Below are positions 18,922-28,205 of a stretch of DNA of 64,000 nucleotides, in pieces. Each line of letters opens with the position of its first letter. Position 1 is the first letter of the stretch. Source of the DNA: an uncultured Francisella sp. (lineage in GTDB: Bacteria > Pseudomonadota > Gammaproteobacteria > Burkholderiales > Neisseriaceae); contig CALTVE010000001.1 of the NCBI GenBank assembly GCA_943913135.1, positions 62,001-126,000 on the forward strand. Direction: 5' to 3'. A program made the translations under genes and the position numbers. The notes beneath the pieces were generated by a model. That model was given only the letters and a program-made list of their open reading frames with translations, was not told the DNA's origin and ran no database searches.

Positions 18922-19464
18922 TCAGGGAATAGAAGCTAGGTAAGGTTCTATGGCTTTTAACAAACGAAAGATTTCTTTATAGGCGCGGCGAGGTTTATTA
19001 CCTTTTATTTCTTCTTGATTTTTTCTAAGAAGTTGACGTAAATAGGTGGCATCAACTTGGGGGTGAGCATTAAGGTATTCAGTTAAAGCATGAGCATCTT
19101 CCATTAAAGCATTACGGGTTTGTTCTAAACGTTTTAAATAAGCGATATAGACTTTATCCTTACCATCTTTCAGAGCAAGGAAAGTGTTAATTTTAACCAA
19201 AGTTTCTTGGGGAAGATCGCGCATTAGACGGCCTATCCATTGCCCTTGTCGGTGTTTAGCGCCATTTTGTTTAGTGTTCTTATAATCGTGAAGGCTTTTT
19301 AGCAGATCATCGGGTAAATCAATCTGCTGCTGTTCTTTTAACGATAAAGTCGCAAGACGTAGCCCTGTCTCCTGTAAATGCAGCATTTCTCTTTTTATTT
19401 GTGTTCTGCTTTTATGAGAGGAATGCTTTAAACCTTTTTCTACATTTTCTACAAAAGGTGGCAA
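18922..19464 (-). CDS. darP: Ribosome biogenesis factor DarP (YjgA family)
   Basis: 180-residue, highly charged helical protein. The segments SRTQIKREMLHLQETGLRLA, RQGQWIGRLMRDL and RKNQEEIKGNKPRRAYKEIF align by eye with the YjgA/DUF615 family, renamed DarP, which helps 50S subunit maturation in E. coli. It is the first gene of a leftward group darP-trpC-map with short gaps. Function is inferred from family. Confidence 0.85.
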   Translation of the reverse strand: MPPFVENVEKGLKHSSHKSRTQIKREMLHLQETGLRLATLSLKEQQQIDLPDDLLKSLHDYKNTKQNGAKHRQGQWIGRLMRDLPQETLVKINTFLALKDGKDKVYIAYLKRLEQTRNALMEDAHALTEYLNAHPQVDATYLRQLLRKNQEEIKGNKPRRAYKEIFRLLKAIEPYLASIP

Positions 19465-19937
19465 AGTGATACCTCTTTATTCTATATTTATTTAAAAAAG
19501 AATAAATAGTTTAGGGGAAAGAAATAGATAGAGCAAGCTATTCAAAATAGATGGCTTATTAGAGTAGAACGAACACAGGGAAAAATCTTGACAAGGAAAT
19601 GAGGGAGAAGTAAATTTAAAAATATTTTGGATTTATCTGAAGTTTTGTCGCCGCGTTTTAACGTTAAGGTAAAGCCAAGATACCTGGTATTTAAAGGATA
19701 AATAAATAACTTATGTTGTGCATTGCTGTGTTATTTTTCTTAATCTTTTGCCTATCCTCTGATAAAGCAAACTTGGGGCTAAGGCAATGGCCCAGTTTTT
19801 AAACTTAATTTTTAGAGGCATCGACCTTAAGCATAATTCAAAGAAGTACTTTTCACTTAAAGGTTGCTATTTTAGGGGTATCTTTTTCGAGGTCGTTGGG
19901 GATTAGTTAACAGCAGAAGTTTAAAGGAGAAGTCTCA
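19465..19937 (+). promoter_or_regulatory. Upstream region of fadE with a candidate promoter and two palindromes
   Basis: This 473-base gap holds no convincing gene. TTGACA at 19588-19593 is followed after 17 bases by TAAATT at 19611-19616, a good sigma-70 pattern, which would give a leader of about 315 bases. Downstream of it are two perfect palindromes, TTAACGTTAA (19658-19667) and ATACCTGGTAT (19680-19690), about 22 bases centre to centre, suitable as operators. A 29-codon open frame (19713-19802) with a hydrophobic start lies further on but has no well-placed ribosome site. fadE itself has AAAGGAGAAG before its ATG. Confidence 0.4.
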
Positions 19938-22412
19938 ATGAGTGTTTTGGCTAGTATTATTTTAATGCTGATATTTATTGGCATTACAGCGTATATTCGC
20001 GCAAGGGGTGTTGTCATTATCATTGCAGGTTTAGTAGGTATATTGGTAGGGACCTTTTTAGGCGAAGCAGGCAATACTTGGTTCCATTGGTTGTTATACC
20101 TTGCATTAATCGTTCTTGGTGTGATAACAATTTTTCAACCCATACGTCGCGCGATTTCTGATCGGATTTTCTCGGTTTTCCGTAAGATAAGTCCTAAAAT
20201 TTCCGAAACTGAGCAGGCTGCTATCGACGCCGGTAGTATTTGGTGGGATGGGGAATTGTTTTCTGGTAAACCCGATTATCAAGTACTTTTAAATTACCCT
20301 GATCCTAAATTAACCAGTGAAGAGCAAGCTTTTATAGATGGGCCAGTAGAAGAACTATGTGCTTTGGTTGATGACTGGGAAGTAGTACATCGTTATCATG
20401 ATTTATCACAGGAAACTTGGCAGAAGATTAAAGATATCGGTATCTGGGGAATGATCATTGATAAAAAATATGGTGGTCTTGGTTTTTCTCAATACGCACA
20501 CGCTCAGGTATTAAGAAAACTTAACAGTCGTTCGAATACTTTAGCCGTAACCATTATGGTACCAAATTCATTAGGCCCGGGTGAACTGTTACAGCGTTAC
20601 GGTACTGAAGAACAAAGAAGTTATTATTTACCTCGTTTGGCTAAAGGAGAAGAAATTCCTTGTTTTGCTTTAACCAGTCCTTATGCGGGTTCAGACGCGG
20701 GTGCGATTCCTGATTTTGGCGTAGTATGCCGTCAAGACTACATTGATCCTATAACTGGCAAAGAACACAAAAACGGTTTAGGGATGCGCGTTTCCTGGGA
20801 AAAACGTTGGATTACTCTAGCTCCAGTCGCTACTGTGTTAGGTTTAGCGTTTAAATTATATGATCCGGATCACCTACTTGGTAATAAAGAAGATCTGGGT
20901 ATTACGCTGGCACTAGTGCCAACCGGTACCGATGGGATAGAAATTGGCCGTCGCCATTACCCTATGGGAACTCCATTTATGAATGGTCCTACTTCTGGTC
21001 ATGAGGTGTTTATTCCTTTAAGCAGCATTATCGGGGGATTAGACCAGGTAGGTAAAGGGTGGCATATGCTGATGGAATGCTTGTCTATTGGTCGTTGTAT
21101 CTCTTTGCCAGCAGGCGGGATTGCTGCTTCAAAGGGCTTTGCAGTATTAACCTCGCTTTATGCACGTGTACGTGACCAATTCGGTTTGCCTATTGGTCGA
21201 TTTGATGGGGTCGGTGGGCCTTTGGCAGATATCGGTGCCAATGCCTATGTTTCTGAAGCAGCCCAAGATTTAACCATGGTGGCTTTAGACAGTGGTGAAA
21301 ACCCTAGCGTGATTTCAGCAATTTTGAAGTACAATTTAACTGAAAAAGGGCGTCAATCGATAATTAACGCTTTGGATATTCATGGTGGACGGACCGTGGT
21401 TGTGGGCCCGAGAAATCCAGTAGCAAACGCTTACCAAGGTATACCAATTGCTATCATTGTAGAAGGAGCAAACATTTTAACGCGCACTTTAATGATATTT
21501 GGCCAAGGTGCGATTCGTTGTCATCCGTATGTATTAAAAGAAATGATGGCGGCGGCAGAAAACAATGCAGCTGCTTTTGATAAAGCCTTAACAGGTCACT
21601 TACATTTTGCTTTTACCAATGTATTCAGAAGCTTCTGGCTAAGTTTGACCAATGGTTTGTTTGCTTCTTCTCCTCGCTCGGGAGCAGTTGCGCCTTACTA
21701 TAAGAAAGTGACTCGTTTAAGTGCCAACTTTATGGTATTGGTAGACTTTGCAATGGGCAGTATGGGGGGGGCTTTGAAGTTCAAAGAAAAGATTTCTGGC
21801 CGTTTTGCCGATATCGTCAGTGCGCTTTATCTGTCCACTGCTACCTTGCGGCGTTTTGAAAGAGATGGCCGTCCTAAGGAAGATATCCCTTTACTGCAGT
21901 ATTCTTTGGATCAGTTGTTAAGTCAGGCAGAAGAAGCGATGGATGGCATTATTCGCAATCTACCCAACCGTGGTGTCGCCGCTTTGGTTCGTGTTTTAGT
22001 CCTGCCTTTGGGTCGTTGGCTTCATGGACCCAGTGATATTTTGGGAACTCAGGTTGCAAACTTAATGTTGGATAACGGTCCTACTTTACAGCGGATCGCT
22101 GTGGGTTTACACAACTTTGAAAAATATGACCCTAAATCTTATCACGCAGTATTGCCTAAAGCGTACGATGCAGTGGTTAAAGCAGAGGGCATTGAGAAGA
22201 AATTACGTCATATGTTAAGAGAGGGTAAATTCAATGAATATTCTCCTGCCAAACGCTTGCAAGAAGCTTTAGAAAAAGGGTGGATTACTCAAGAAGAGTA
22301 TGATCTTGTTGACCGTGGACGTAAATTGAAACGTGCTGTTTTGATGGTGGATGACTTTGATATGGAGTTGGATCACTACAATGAGCATTTATTGGAACGG
22401 GAACCGGTTTAA
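19938..22412 (+). CDS. fadE: Acyl-CoA dehydrogenase FadE
   Basis: 824-residue flavoprotein of the E. coli FadE type (E. coli 814), catalysing the first step of beta-oxidation, acyl-CoA to trans-2-enoyl-CoA. Two hydrophobic segments occupy about the first 60 residues and likely hold it at the membrane. The dehydrogenase core is recognisable in FALTSPYAGSDAGAIPD, GTPFMNGPTSGHEVFIPL and MLMECLSIGRCISLPAGG, followed by the long C-terminal extension specific to this branch (DFDMELDHY near the end). It heads the fad gene group. Confidence 0.95.
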   Translation: MSVLASIILMLIFIGITAYIRARGVVIIIAGLVGILVGTFLGEAGNTWFHWLLYLALIVLGVITIFQPIRRAISDRIFSVFRKISPKISETEQAAIDAGSIWWDGELFSGKPDYQVLLNYPDPKLTSEEQAFIDGPVEELCALVDDWEVVHRYHDLSQETWQKIKDIGIWGMIIDKKYGGLGFSQYAHAQVLRKLNSRSNTLAVTIMVPNSLGPGELLQRYGTEEQRSYYLPRLAKGEEIPCFALTSPYAGSDAGAIPDFGVVCRQDYIDPITGKEHKNGLGMRVSWEKRWITLAPVATVLGLAFKLYDPDHLLGNKEDLGITLALVPTGTDGIEIGRRHYPMGTPFMNGPTSGHEVFIPLSSIIGGLDQVGKGWHMLMECLSIGRCISLPAGGIAASKGFAVLTSLYARVRDQFGLPIGRFDGVGGPLADIGANAYVSEAAQDLTMVALDSGENPSVISAILKYNLTEKGRQSIINALDIHGGRTVVVGPRNPVANAYQGIPIAIIVEGANILTRTLMIFGQGAIRCHPYVLKEMMAAAENNAAAFDKALTGHLHFAFTNVFRSFWLSLTNGLFASSPRSGAVAPYYKKVTRLSANFMVLVDFAMGSMGGALKFKEKISGRFADIVSALYLSTATLRRFERDGRPKEDIPLLQYSLDQLLSQAEEAMDGIIRNLPNRGVAALVRVLVLPLGRWLHGPSDILGTQVANLMLDNGPTLQRIAVGLHNFEKYDPKSYHAVLPKAYDAVVKAEGIEKKLRHMLREGKFNEYSPAKRLQEALEKGWITQEEYDLVDRGRKLKRAVLMVDDFDMELDHYNEHLLEREPV

Positions 22413-22494
22413 TCATAGATTGATATTGGACTCAGTGAGGAACACTTGAGTGGTCGCTTGGTGTTATCAGTAGAGTTTATTTCGGTTCTCTCAT

Positions 22495-22531
22495 CATGCT
22501 GGCGATCGGAAACGGCGCCAGCATGTTTTTT
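22495..22531 (+). terminator. Strong intrinsic terminator/attenuator in the fadE-fadN gap
   Basis: CATGCTGGCG (22495-22504) and CGCCAGCATG (22516-22525) form a perfect 10-bp stem with an 11-base loop, followed directly by six T residues. It ends only 28 bases before the fadN start, too close for a separate promoter after it, so it either limits read-through from fadE or acts as an attenuator in the fadN leader. Confidence 0.82.
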
Positions 22532-22558
22532 AATAAATTAAAAGGAAAGGCTGCAAAA

Positions 22559-24925
22559 ATGGCGAATGAAAAGTTTGTAGTAAAAAAAGTAGCGGTATTA
22601 GGCGCTGGCGTTATGGGAGCACAGATTGCAGGGCAGCTTGCAAATGCCAAAGTAGAGACCCTACTTTTTGATTTGCCAGCAAAAGAAGGACCTAAAAACA
22701 GTATTGTAGAAACAGCGCTAAAACGCTTGCAAAAGATTAAACCTGCTCCTTTAGCAAGTCGCGAAGCTTTAGATTACATTATCCCTGCTAATTATGAAGA
22801 TAATCTGGATAAATTAGAAAAATGCGATATCGTGATTGAAGCGGTCGCTGAACGTTTAGATATTAAAGAGTCAGTATACAAGCAAGTAGGACCGCATTTG
22901 GGTGCAGGCACTATTTTTGCCACTAATACTTCCGGAATTTCTATCCGCACTTTAAGTGAAAAATTTCCTGCTTCTTTAAAACATCGTTTTTGTGGAGTGC
23001 ATTTTTTCAATCCTCCTCGTTATATGCATTTAGTAGAACTGATCCCTAGTGAGGATACGGAAAAAGTTTATTTAGATGAATTAGAAAACTTCTTAGTCTC
23101 TGTTTTGGGTAAAGGAGTGGTTAGAGCCAAAGATACACCTAATTTTATCGCTAATCGTTTGGGCGTATTTTCTATGTTGTCGGCGATTCATAATGCTGAA
23201 AAGTATGGTCTTTCTTTTGATGTGGTAGATGATTTAACAGGTCGTCGTTTGGGACGTCCTAAATCAGCAACATTCCGTACTGCGGATGTGGTGGGGCTGG
23301 ATACTTTCTACCATGTAGCTAAAACGATGGAAGACAATTTACCTAAGGATCCCTGGCATCCTTATTTTGCAGCTCCTAAATGGTTAACCCACTTAATTGA
23401 GCAAAAGAAACTGGGGGCAAAAACAGGGGAAGGGATCTATAAAAAAGTGGGTAAAAAGATTCTGCTCTGGAATGATCGTAGCGGCAGCTATGACGAATCG
23501 AGTGGAAAAGGAGATCTAGAAGTTATTGAGATTTTAAAAATCAGAGATCCGCAGGAGCGTTTTAAAAAGTTGAGAGACGCTAATCATCCGCAAGCGGAAT
23601 TTTTATGGCGCACCTTTGCTGATACTTTTCATTACGTGGCTTATCATGCGGCGGAAATTGCTAATAATGCACGCGATATCGATTTTGCCATTCGATGGGG
23701 TTTTGGTTGGGATTTAGGGCCTTTAGAAACATGGCAATCGGCAGGTATTCAGACAGTAAAGAAATGGCTGGAAGAAGATATCGAAAAGGGTAAAACCATG
23801 GTCAAGGCCCCTTTACCCGATTGGTTAAATGGGCTTGAAACCTTCCATAATGATGAAGGTAGTTTTAATTTTAATAATAGAACTTATGATCCTCGCTCAG
23901 ATTTACCGGTTTATCATCGCCAAATGGTACCGCCTAAACTTTTGGGTGAAAGCAGTAAACCGCTGGGTGACACTGTGTGGGAAAATGCGGCAGTACGTGC
24001 TTTTACTGTGGACAAAAGAGTGCTCGTTATTCAAAATCTTAATAAGAACCATGCAGTGAGCGAAGAAGTGTTAAAAGGATTTAACCATGCTTTGGATATG
24101 GCAGAAAAAGAGTTTGAAGCTGTAGTGTTATGGAATGATACACCGCCTTTTTCTGTCGGTGCAGATCTTAAATCCATGATGCCTGCATTTGAGCAAGGAA
24201 ATTTTGCGAGCATCGAAAAAACCATCAAGCTATTTCAAGACACCTCTATGCGCTTGCGTTATTCTTCCATACCGGTAGTAGCGGCGGTGCAAGGTTTTGC
24301 CTTAGGAGGCGGCTGTGAATTTACGATGCACAGTAATTTGGTGGTTGCTGCTTTGGAAAGCTATATCGGTTTAGTAGAGGTCGGTGTCGGCTTGCTGCCA
24401 GCAGGCGGTGGGACTAAAGAATTCGCTTTGAAAGCAGCCGAAGGCTCGATAAATGATTTATTTGCCGTTATAAAAGATTATTATCTCAATATTGCGACTG
24501 CCCGTGTGGCAGGCAGTGCTTTAGAAGCCAAGGAATTGGGTTTCTTACGCTCGAGTGATGTAGTGGTATTTAACATCTATGAATTACTTTACGTAGCTTT
24601 GAAAGAAGCGATTACTTTAGTCGAAGAGGGCTTCCGTCCTGGTGTGCCGAGGCGCTTTAAAGTAGGTGGGCGCACTTTAGCGGCCACTATCCAAGGGCAA
24701 TTGGTGAATATGAAAGAAGGTCACTTTATTAGTGACTACGATTACTACATTGCCTTAAAGATCGCACAGGTAATCAGCGGCGGTGACATTACCCCTGGAA
24801 GCATTGTGGATGAACAGTGGATTTTAGATTTAGAGCGCGCGGCTTTCATTGAACTCTTGCAGCAATCGAAAACTCAAGAGCGTATCCAAGGGATGATGAC
24901 TACTGGCAAACCGGTACGTAATTAA
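22559..24925 (+). CDS. fadN: 3-hydroxyacyl-CoA dehydrogenase/enoyl-CoA hydratase (FadN type)
   Basis: 788-residue bifunctional beta-oxidation enzyme. The order is dehydrogenase first, hydratase last: NAD motif GAGVMG at 15-20, then the NTSGISIRTLSE and GVHFFNPPRYMHLVELIP segments, and from about residue 490 a crotonase domain with SVGADLKSM, GFALGGGCEF and IGLVEVGVGLLPAGGG, both catalytic glutamates in place. This is the reverse of E. coli FadB and matches Bacillus FadN. I chose the ATG at 22559 with AAAGGAAAGG before it; an in-frame ATG at 22496 lies inside the terminator hairpin. The partner thiolase follows after 37 bases. Confidence 0.93.
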   Translation: MANEKFVVKKVAVLGAGVMGAQIAGQLANAKVETLLFDLPAKEGPKNSIVETALKRLQKIKPAPLASREALDYIIPANYEDNLDKLEKCDIVIEAVAERLDIKESVYKQVGPHLGAGTIFATNTSGISIRTLSEKFPASLKHRFCGVHFFNPPRYMHLVELIPSEDTEKVYLDELENFLVSVLGKGVVRAKDTPNFIANRLGVFSMLSAIHNAEKYGLSFDVVDDLTGRRLGRPKSATFRTADVVGLDTFYHVAKTMEDNLPKDPWHPYFAAPKWLTHLIEQKKLGAKTGEGIYKKVGKKILLWNDRSGSYDESSGKGDLEVIEILKIRDPQERFKKLRDANHPQAEFLWRTFADTFHYVAYHAAEIANNARDIDFAIRWGFGWDLGPLETWQSAGIQTVKKWLEEDIEKGKTMVKAPLPDWLNGLETFHNDEGSFNFNNRTYDPRSDLPVYHRQMVPPKLLGESSKPLGDTVWENAAVRAFTVDKRVLVIQNLNKNHAVSEEVLKGFNHALDMAEKEFEAVVLWNDTPPFSVGADLKSMMPAFEQGNFASIEKTIKLFQDTSMRLRYSSIPVVAAVQGFALGGGCEFTMHSNLVVAALESYIGLVEVGVGLLPAGGGTKEFALKAAEGSINDLFAVIKDYYLNIATARVAGSALEAKELGFLRSSDVVVFNIYELLYVALKEAITLVEEGFRPGVPRRFKVGGRTLAATIQGQLVNMKEGHFISDYDYYIALKIAQVISGGDITPGSIVDEQWILDLERAAFIELLQQSKTQERIQGMMTTGKPVRN

Positions 24926-24962
24926 GTCGTAACTTCAAAAATACAGTTAAAGAGGTGTAATA

Positions 24963-26162
24963 ATGACACAATCAGTTAGAGATGCTTATATCGTTGCAGC
25001 CACTCGTACGCCGGTGGGCAAAGCTCCCCGAGGAACGCTAAAAGCCACCCGTCCAGATGATATGCTAGCACATGTGGTTCGTTCTGTTTTAAAACAAGCG
25101 CCTTCTTTTGATCCTAAGGAATTGAGTGATGTAGTAACCGGTTGTGCTTTTCCAGAAGCGGAGCAAGGCTTGAATATTGCTAGAGTAGGGGCGCTTTTAG
25201 CAGATCTTCCTTATACTGTTGCCGGTATTACAATTAACCGTTATTGTTCTAGTGGTTTAAATGCTTTACAGATCGCCGCTGATCGCATTCGTATTGGTGA
25301 AGCAGAAGCTTTGATTGCCTCTGGCACAGAATCCATGTCTTTAGTACCGATGATGGGTAACAAAGTTGCTTTAAATTCGAAGATTTTTGATCAAGATGAA
25401 ACTGTGGGCTTAGCTTACAGCATGGGTTTAACTGCAGAAAAAGTAGCGGAAAAATGGAAAGTTTCACGGCAAGTGCAGGATGAATTTGCTGTATTAAGTC
25501 AAGAAAAAGCACTGGAGGCAGTTCAAAACGGTCGCTTTGACGCTGAGATTAGCCCAATTGAAGTTACTGTGCGCACGCCTAATCTTCAAGCGCGCGTAGT
25601 AAAAGAAATAAAGCATGTTTTCTCTCAAGATGAAGGGCCGCGTCCGAGTACATTAGAATCTTTGTCTAAGCTGCGGCCAGTATTTGAGAAAAATGGGACA
25701 GTAACGGCTGGTAATAGCTCGCAAATGTCCGATGGTGCAGGTGCCATGTTAGTGGTATCAGAAAACATACTAAAAAAATACAATCTTACCCCCATCGCTC
25801 GTTATGTAGGATTTCAAGTACGCGGGGTGCCGGCTGAATATATGGGGATTGGGCCTAAGGAGGCGATCCCTGCAGTATTAAAATCTACAGGTCTATCTTT
25901 AAAAGATATGAAATGGATCGAGTTAAATGAGGCTTTTGCCGCACAAGCGGTCGCGGTGATTCGTGAACTGGATTTGGATATGGATAAAGTAAATCCCAAT
26001 GGTGGGGCGATTGCTTTGGGTCACCCGTTAGGAGCCACGGGCGCTATTCGAGTGGCGACTTTAATCCATGGCATGCGTAATCGTAATCTTAAAGGATATG
26101 GTATGATTACGATGTGTATTGGCAGTGGTATGGGCGCGGCCGGTGTGGTGGAGGTATTTTAA
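24963..26162 (+). CDS. fadA: Acetyl-CoA acyltransferase (3-ketoacyl-CoA thiolase)
   Basis: 399-residue thiolase for the last step of beta-oxidation. Catalytic residues are C95 (NRYCSSGLN), H354 (IALGHPLGATG) and C385 (MCIGSGMGAAG). The length is standard. AGAGGTG precedes the ATG. It completes the fadE-fadN-fadA set. Confidence 0.96.
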   Translation: MTQSVRDAYIVAATRTPVGKAPRGTLKATRPDDMLAHVVRSVLKQAPSFDPKELSDVVTGCAFPEAEQGLNIARVGALLADLPYTVAGITINRYCSSGLNALQIAADRIRIGEAEALIASGTESMSLVPMMGNKVALNSKIFDQDETVGLAYSMGLTAEKVAEKWKVSRQVQDEFAVLSQEKALEAVQNGRFDAEISPIEVTVRTPNLQARVVKEIKHVFSQDEGPRPSTLESLSKLRPVFEKNGTVTAGNSSQMSDGAGAMLVVSENILKKYNLTPIARYVGFQVRGVPAEYMGIGPKEAIPAVLKSTGLSLKDMKWIELNEAFAAQAVAVIRELDLDMDKVNPNGGAIALGHPLGATGAIRVATLIHGMRNRNLKGYGMITMCIGSGMGAAGVVEVF

Positions 26163-26218
26163 AGGATAGATTTACTTCTTCTCCCCTTCTATGTATCACC
26201 AAAATTAAGGATACCAAG

Positions 26219-26806
26219 ATGAAGAAAAATTACTTAGTAGTTGTTCCTCTTGTATTGATGTTAAGTGGGTGTGGTTATAACACGATCCAAAAAGAAGATG
26301 AGGTCATTAAATCCTCTTGGTCGGAAGTCTTGAATCAATATCAACGTCGGGCTGATTTAGTTCCCCAATTGGTTGCAACTGTAAAAGGTTATGCAGGGCA
26401 TGAGCGGAAGGTGTTAACCGATGTTGTCAATGCTCGGGCCAAAGCTGGTAGCGTACAGTTAAGTCCTGATCACTTGCCCAATGAGCAAGAAATACAAAAG
26501 TTTGCTAGCGCCCAAGGGGAGTTAACAAGCGCTTTAAACCGTTTGAATGTGGTGTTAGAACGCTACCCAAACTTAAAAGCTAACGAATCTTTTAACAATC
26601 TACAAGTCCAATTAGAAGGGACGGAAAATCGTATTACTCATGCCCGCCGTCAATATATTGGGGCAGTACAAGAATATAATACGACGATCCGTCAGATTCC
26701 GGTCAATATTACTGCGAAAATTTTTGGCTATAAGCCAAGAGCTAATTTTACTGTAACCAACGAGCAAGAGCTTGCTAAGCCGCCACAAATCGATTTTAGT
26801 GAATAA
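26219..26806 (+). CDS. LemA family lipoprotein
   Basis: 195 residues from the ATG at 26219, which has TAAGGA upstream; a longer in-frame reading would overlap fadA. The N-terminus is a lipoprotein signal with lipobox LSGC (C18). The body has the LemA signatures YNTIQKEDEVIKSSWSEVLNQ, QRRADLVPQLVATVKGYA, and ARRQYIGAVQEYNTTIRQIP. LemA proteins are helical membrane-anchored proteins of unclear function, often next to TPM-domain genes, as here. Confidence 0.93.
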   Translation: MKKNYLVVVPLVLMLSGCGYNTIQKEDEVIKSSWSEVLNQYQRRADLVPQLVATVKGYAGHERKVLTDVVNARAKAGSVQLSPDHLPNEQEIQKFASAQGELTSALNRLNVVLERYPNLKANESFNNLQVQLEGTENRITHARRQYIGAVQEYNTTIRQIPVNITAKIFGYKPRANFTVTNEQELAKPPQIDFSE

Positions 26807-26823
26807 AACGAGATAAAAGCACC

Positions 26824-27696
26824 ATGCGATCGCTGTGGATAGCCTTTTGGCTTCTTTTGCTTTCCCCGTTTAGTTGGATGCAGGCAGAGACTGCTATTCC
26901 TAAACTGATAGATCCTGTTATGGACACCGCACAGGTGTTAAACCAGGAGCAAAAAGCTGCCTTGAGTCAGGAGTTAAGAGTTTTTGCAGCGCAATATGGA
27001 AGCCAGATCGTTATTTTAACCGTCCCTACTTTAGAGGGGGAGGATATTTTTGACTATAGTTCCAGAGTCTGGAGTGAGTGGAAAATTGGGCGCAAAGGGA
27101 TTTCTGATGGCGTGTTATTAGTATTGGCGATAAAAGAGCACCAGATTAGGATTAATCCCGGTAGCGGTTTGGAAGGAGCGATTCCTGATATTACTGCTAG
27201 CGAGATTATTCAACATCTCTTGGTACCTGCGATCTTAAGATCGGATTATTATGGAGGCTTAGAGAAAACAGTAGACGTTTTAGAAAAAATCATCATCGAA
27301 GAAAAGTTACCCACCGCAAAGCAAACCATTCACTCTGGGGTTAGCGGCGCTGGAATTATCTTTATATTTTTTATCTTACAGATGTTCTTTGCTTTTTGGC
27401 GTACGATTTTTGGCAAAACCGTTACTTCTGTTTTGGCTGCCATTGTTACTTTTACCCTATTTTCTTTTATAGGCCTTAGTTTAATTCTAGCCCTTATCGG
27501 TGCAGTCTTTTCCTTTATTTTCACCTTTTTAGGATTATTCACCCTGTTTTCTGGCTCAAGGGGCCCTAGCGGATTCGGTCCTGGTGGCGGTTTCGGCGGT
27601 TTTGGTGGGGGTTTTGGCGGTGGCTTTGGAGGTGGTGGCGGCTTCAGTGGTGGAGGCGGTGGTTTTAGTGGGGGGGGTGCCTCGGGGAGTTGGTGA
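26824..27696 (+). CDS. TPM-domain membrane protein (YgcG family) with Gly-rich tail
   Basis: 290 residues: signal peptide to about residue 22, a TPM domain (about 28-150, with VMDTAQVLNQEQKAALSQEL and GSQIVILTVPTLEGEDIFDY, NPGSGLEGAIPD), then two hydrophobic segments at about 175-240, and a tail of about 45 residues made almost only of Gly, Phe and Ser. TPM domains can show weak phosphatase activity or aid photosystem II repair in plants; the bacterial role is unknown. It lies 17 bases after the LemA gene and overlaps the next gene by one base. Confidence 0.9.
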   Translation: MRSLWIAFWLLLLSPFSWMQAETAIPKLIDPVMDTAQVLNQEQKAALSQELRVFAAQYGSQIVILTVPTLEGEDIFDYSSRVWSEWKIGRKGISDGVLLVLAIKEHQIRINPGSGLEGAIPDITASEIIQHLLVPAILRSDYYGGLEKTVDVLEKIIIEEKLPTAKQTIHSGVSGAGIIFIFFILQMFFAFWRTIFGKTVTSVLAAIVTFTLFSFIGLSLILALIGAVFSFIFTFLGLFTLFSGSRGPSGFGPGGGFGGFGGGFGGGFGGGGGFSGGGGGFSGGGASGSW

Positions 27697-28205
27697 TGAT
27701 GAAAAAAAATTGGCGGCGAATTTTGGCACATGCTTTTATTAGTAAAAAGGATGTAGCACGTCATTTTCCTCACGATGAACTTGCTAAAATAGAGAAAAAT
27801 ATCGACGCTTCAGAGAAATCACATCTTGCCGAACTGCTGTGTATAGTAGAAGGAGGCTGGGATTTGCGCTCCTTGTTAAAAGGGCAGACAGCACGTGAAA
27901 GAGCCTTAGTTTGGTTTGGCCAGAGTCGTTTGTGGGATACCGAGGAAAATTCAGGCGTATTGATTTATTTATCTTTACCTGATAAACAGGTTGAAATTAT
28001 CGTTGACCGGGGTATTGCGCGCAAGGTACCGCAAACCACTTGGCAGGATATTTGTCAAGTTATGGTCGTTTTGCTGCAGCAAGGGAAAAACACCGAGGCT
28101 TTGGAAAAGGGTCTGAGATTAGTGGGGGAGGTTTTGCAAGGATCGTTCGCGCGCGGCGATGTCCCTTACCACAATCAGTTTCCTAATCAAGTGTGGATAG
28201 TCTAA
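27696..28205 (+). CDS. Second TPM-domain protein, soluble
   Basis: 169 residues. No signal peptide is seen. KDVARHFPHDELAKIEKNIDASEKSH, ARERALVWFGQSRLWDTEENSGVLIYLSLPDKQVEIIVDRGIARKV fits the shorter TPM_phosphatase proteins that often follow a YgcG-like gene. I chose the ATG at 27696, which overlaps the upstream stop as TGATG and has GGGGAG at good spacing; a TTG two codons earlier is possible. Biochemical role is unknown. Confidence 0.83.
   Translation: MMKKNWRRILAHAFISKKDVARHFPHDELAKIEKNIDASEKSHLAELLCIVEGGWDLRSLLKGQTARERALVWFGQSRLWDTEENSGVLIYLSLPDKQVEIIVDRGIARKVPQTTWQDICQVMVVLLQQGKNTEALEKGLRLVGEVLQGSFARGDVPYHNQFPNQVWIV

Noticed and set aside
19485..19508. TATTTATT/AATAAATA hairpin after the darP start
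   Set aside because: Made of A and T only, weak, and lies upstream of darP rather than at a gene end.
19713..19802. 29-codon hydrophobic frame in the fadE leader
   Set aside because: The only AAAGG is about 17 bases away, too far for a ribosome site; kept only as a note in the leader description.
27330..27773. Leftward proline-rich 147-codon frame
   Set aside because: It is the complement of the Gly-rich tail of the TPM gene; composition is forced by the other strand.
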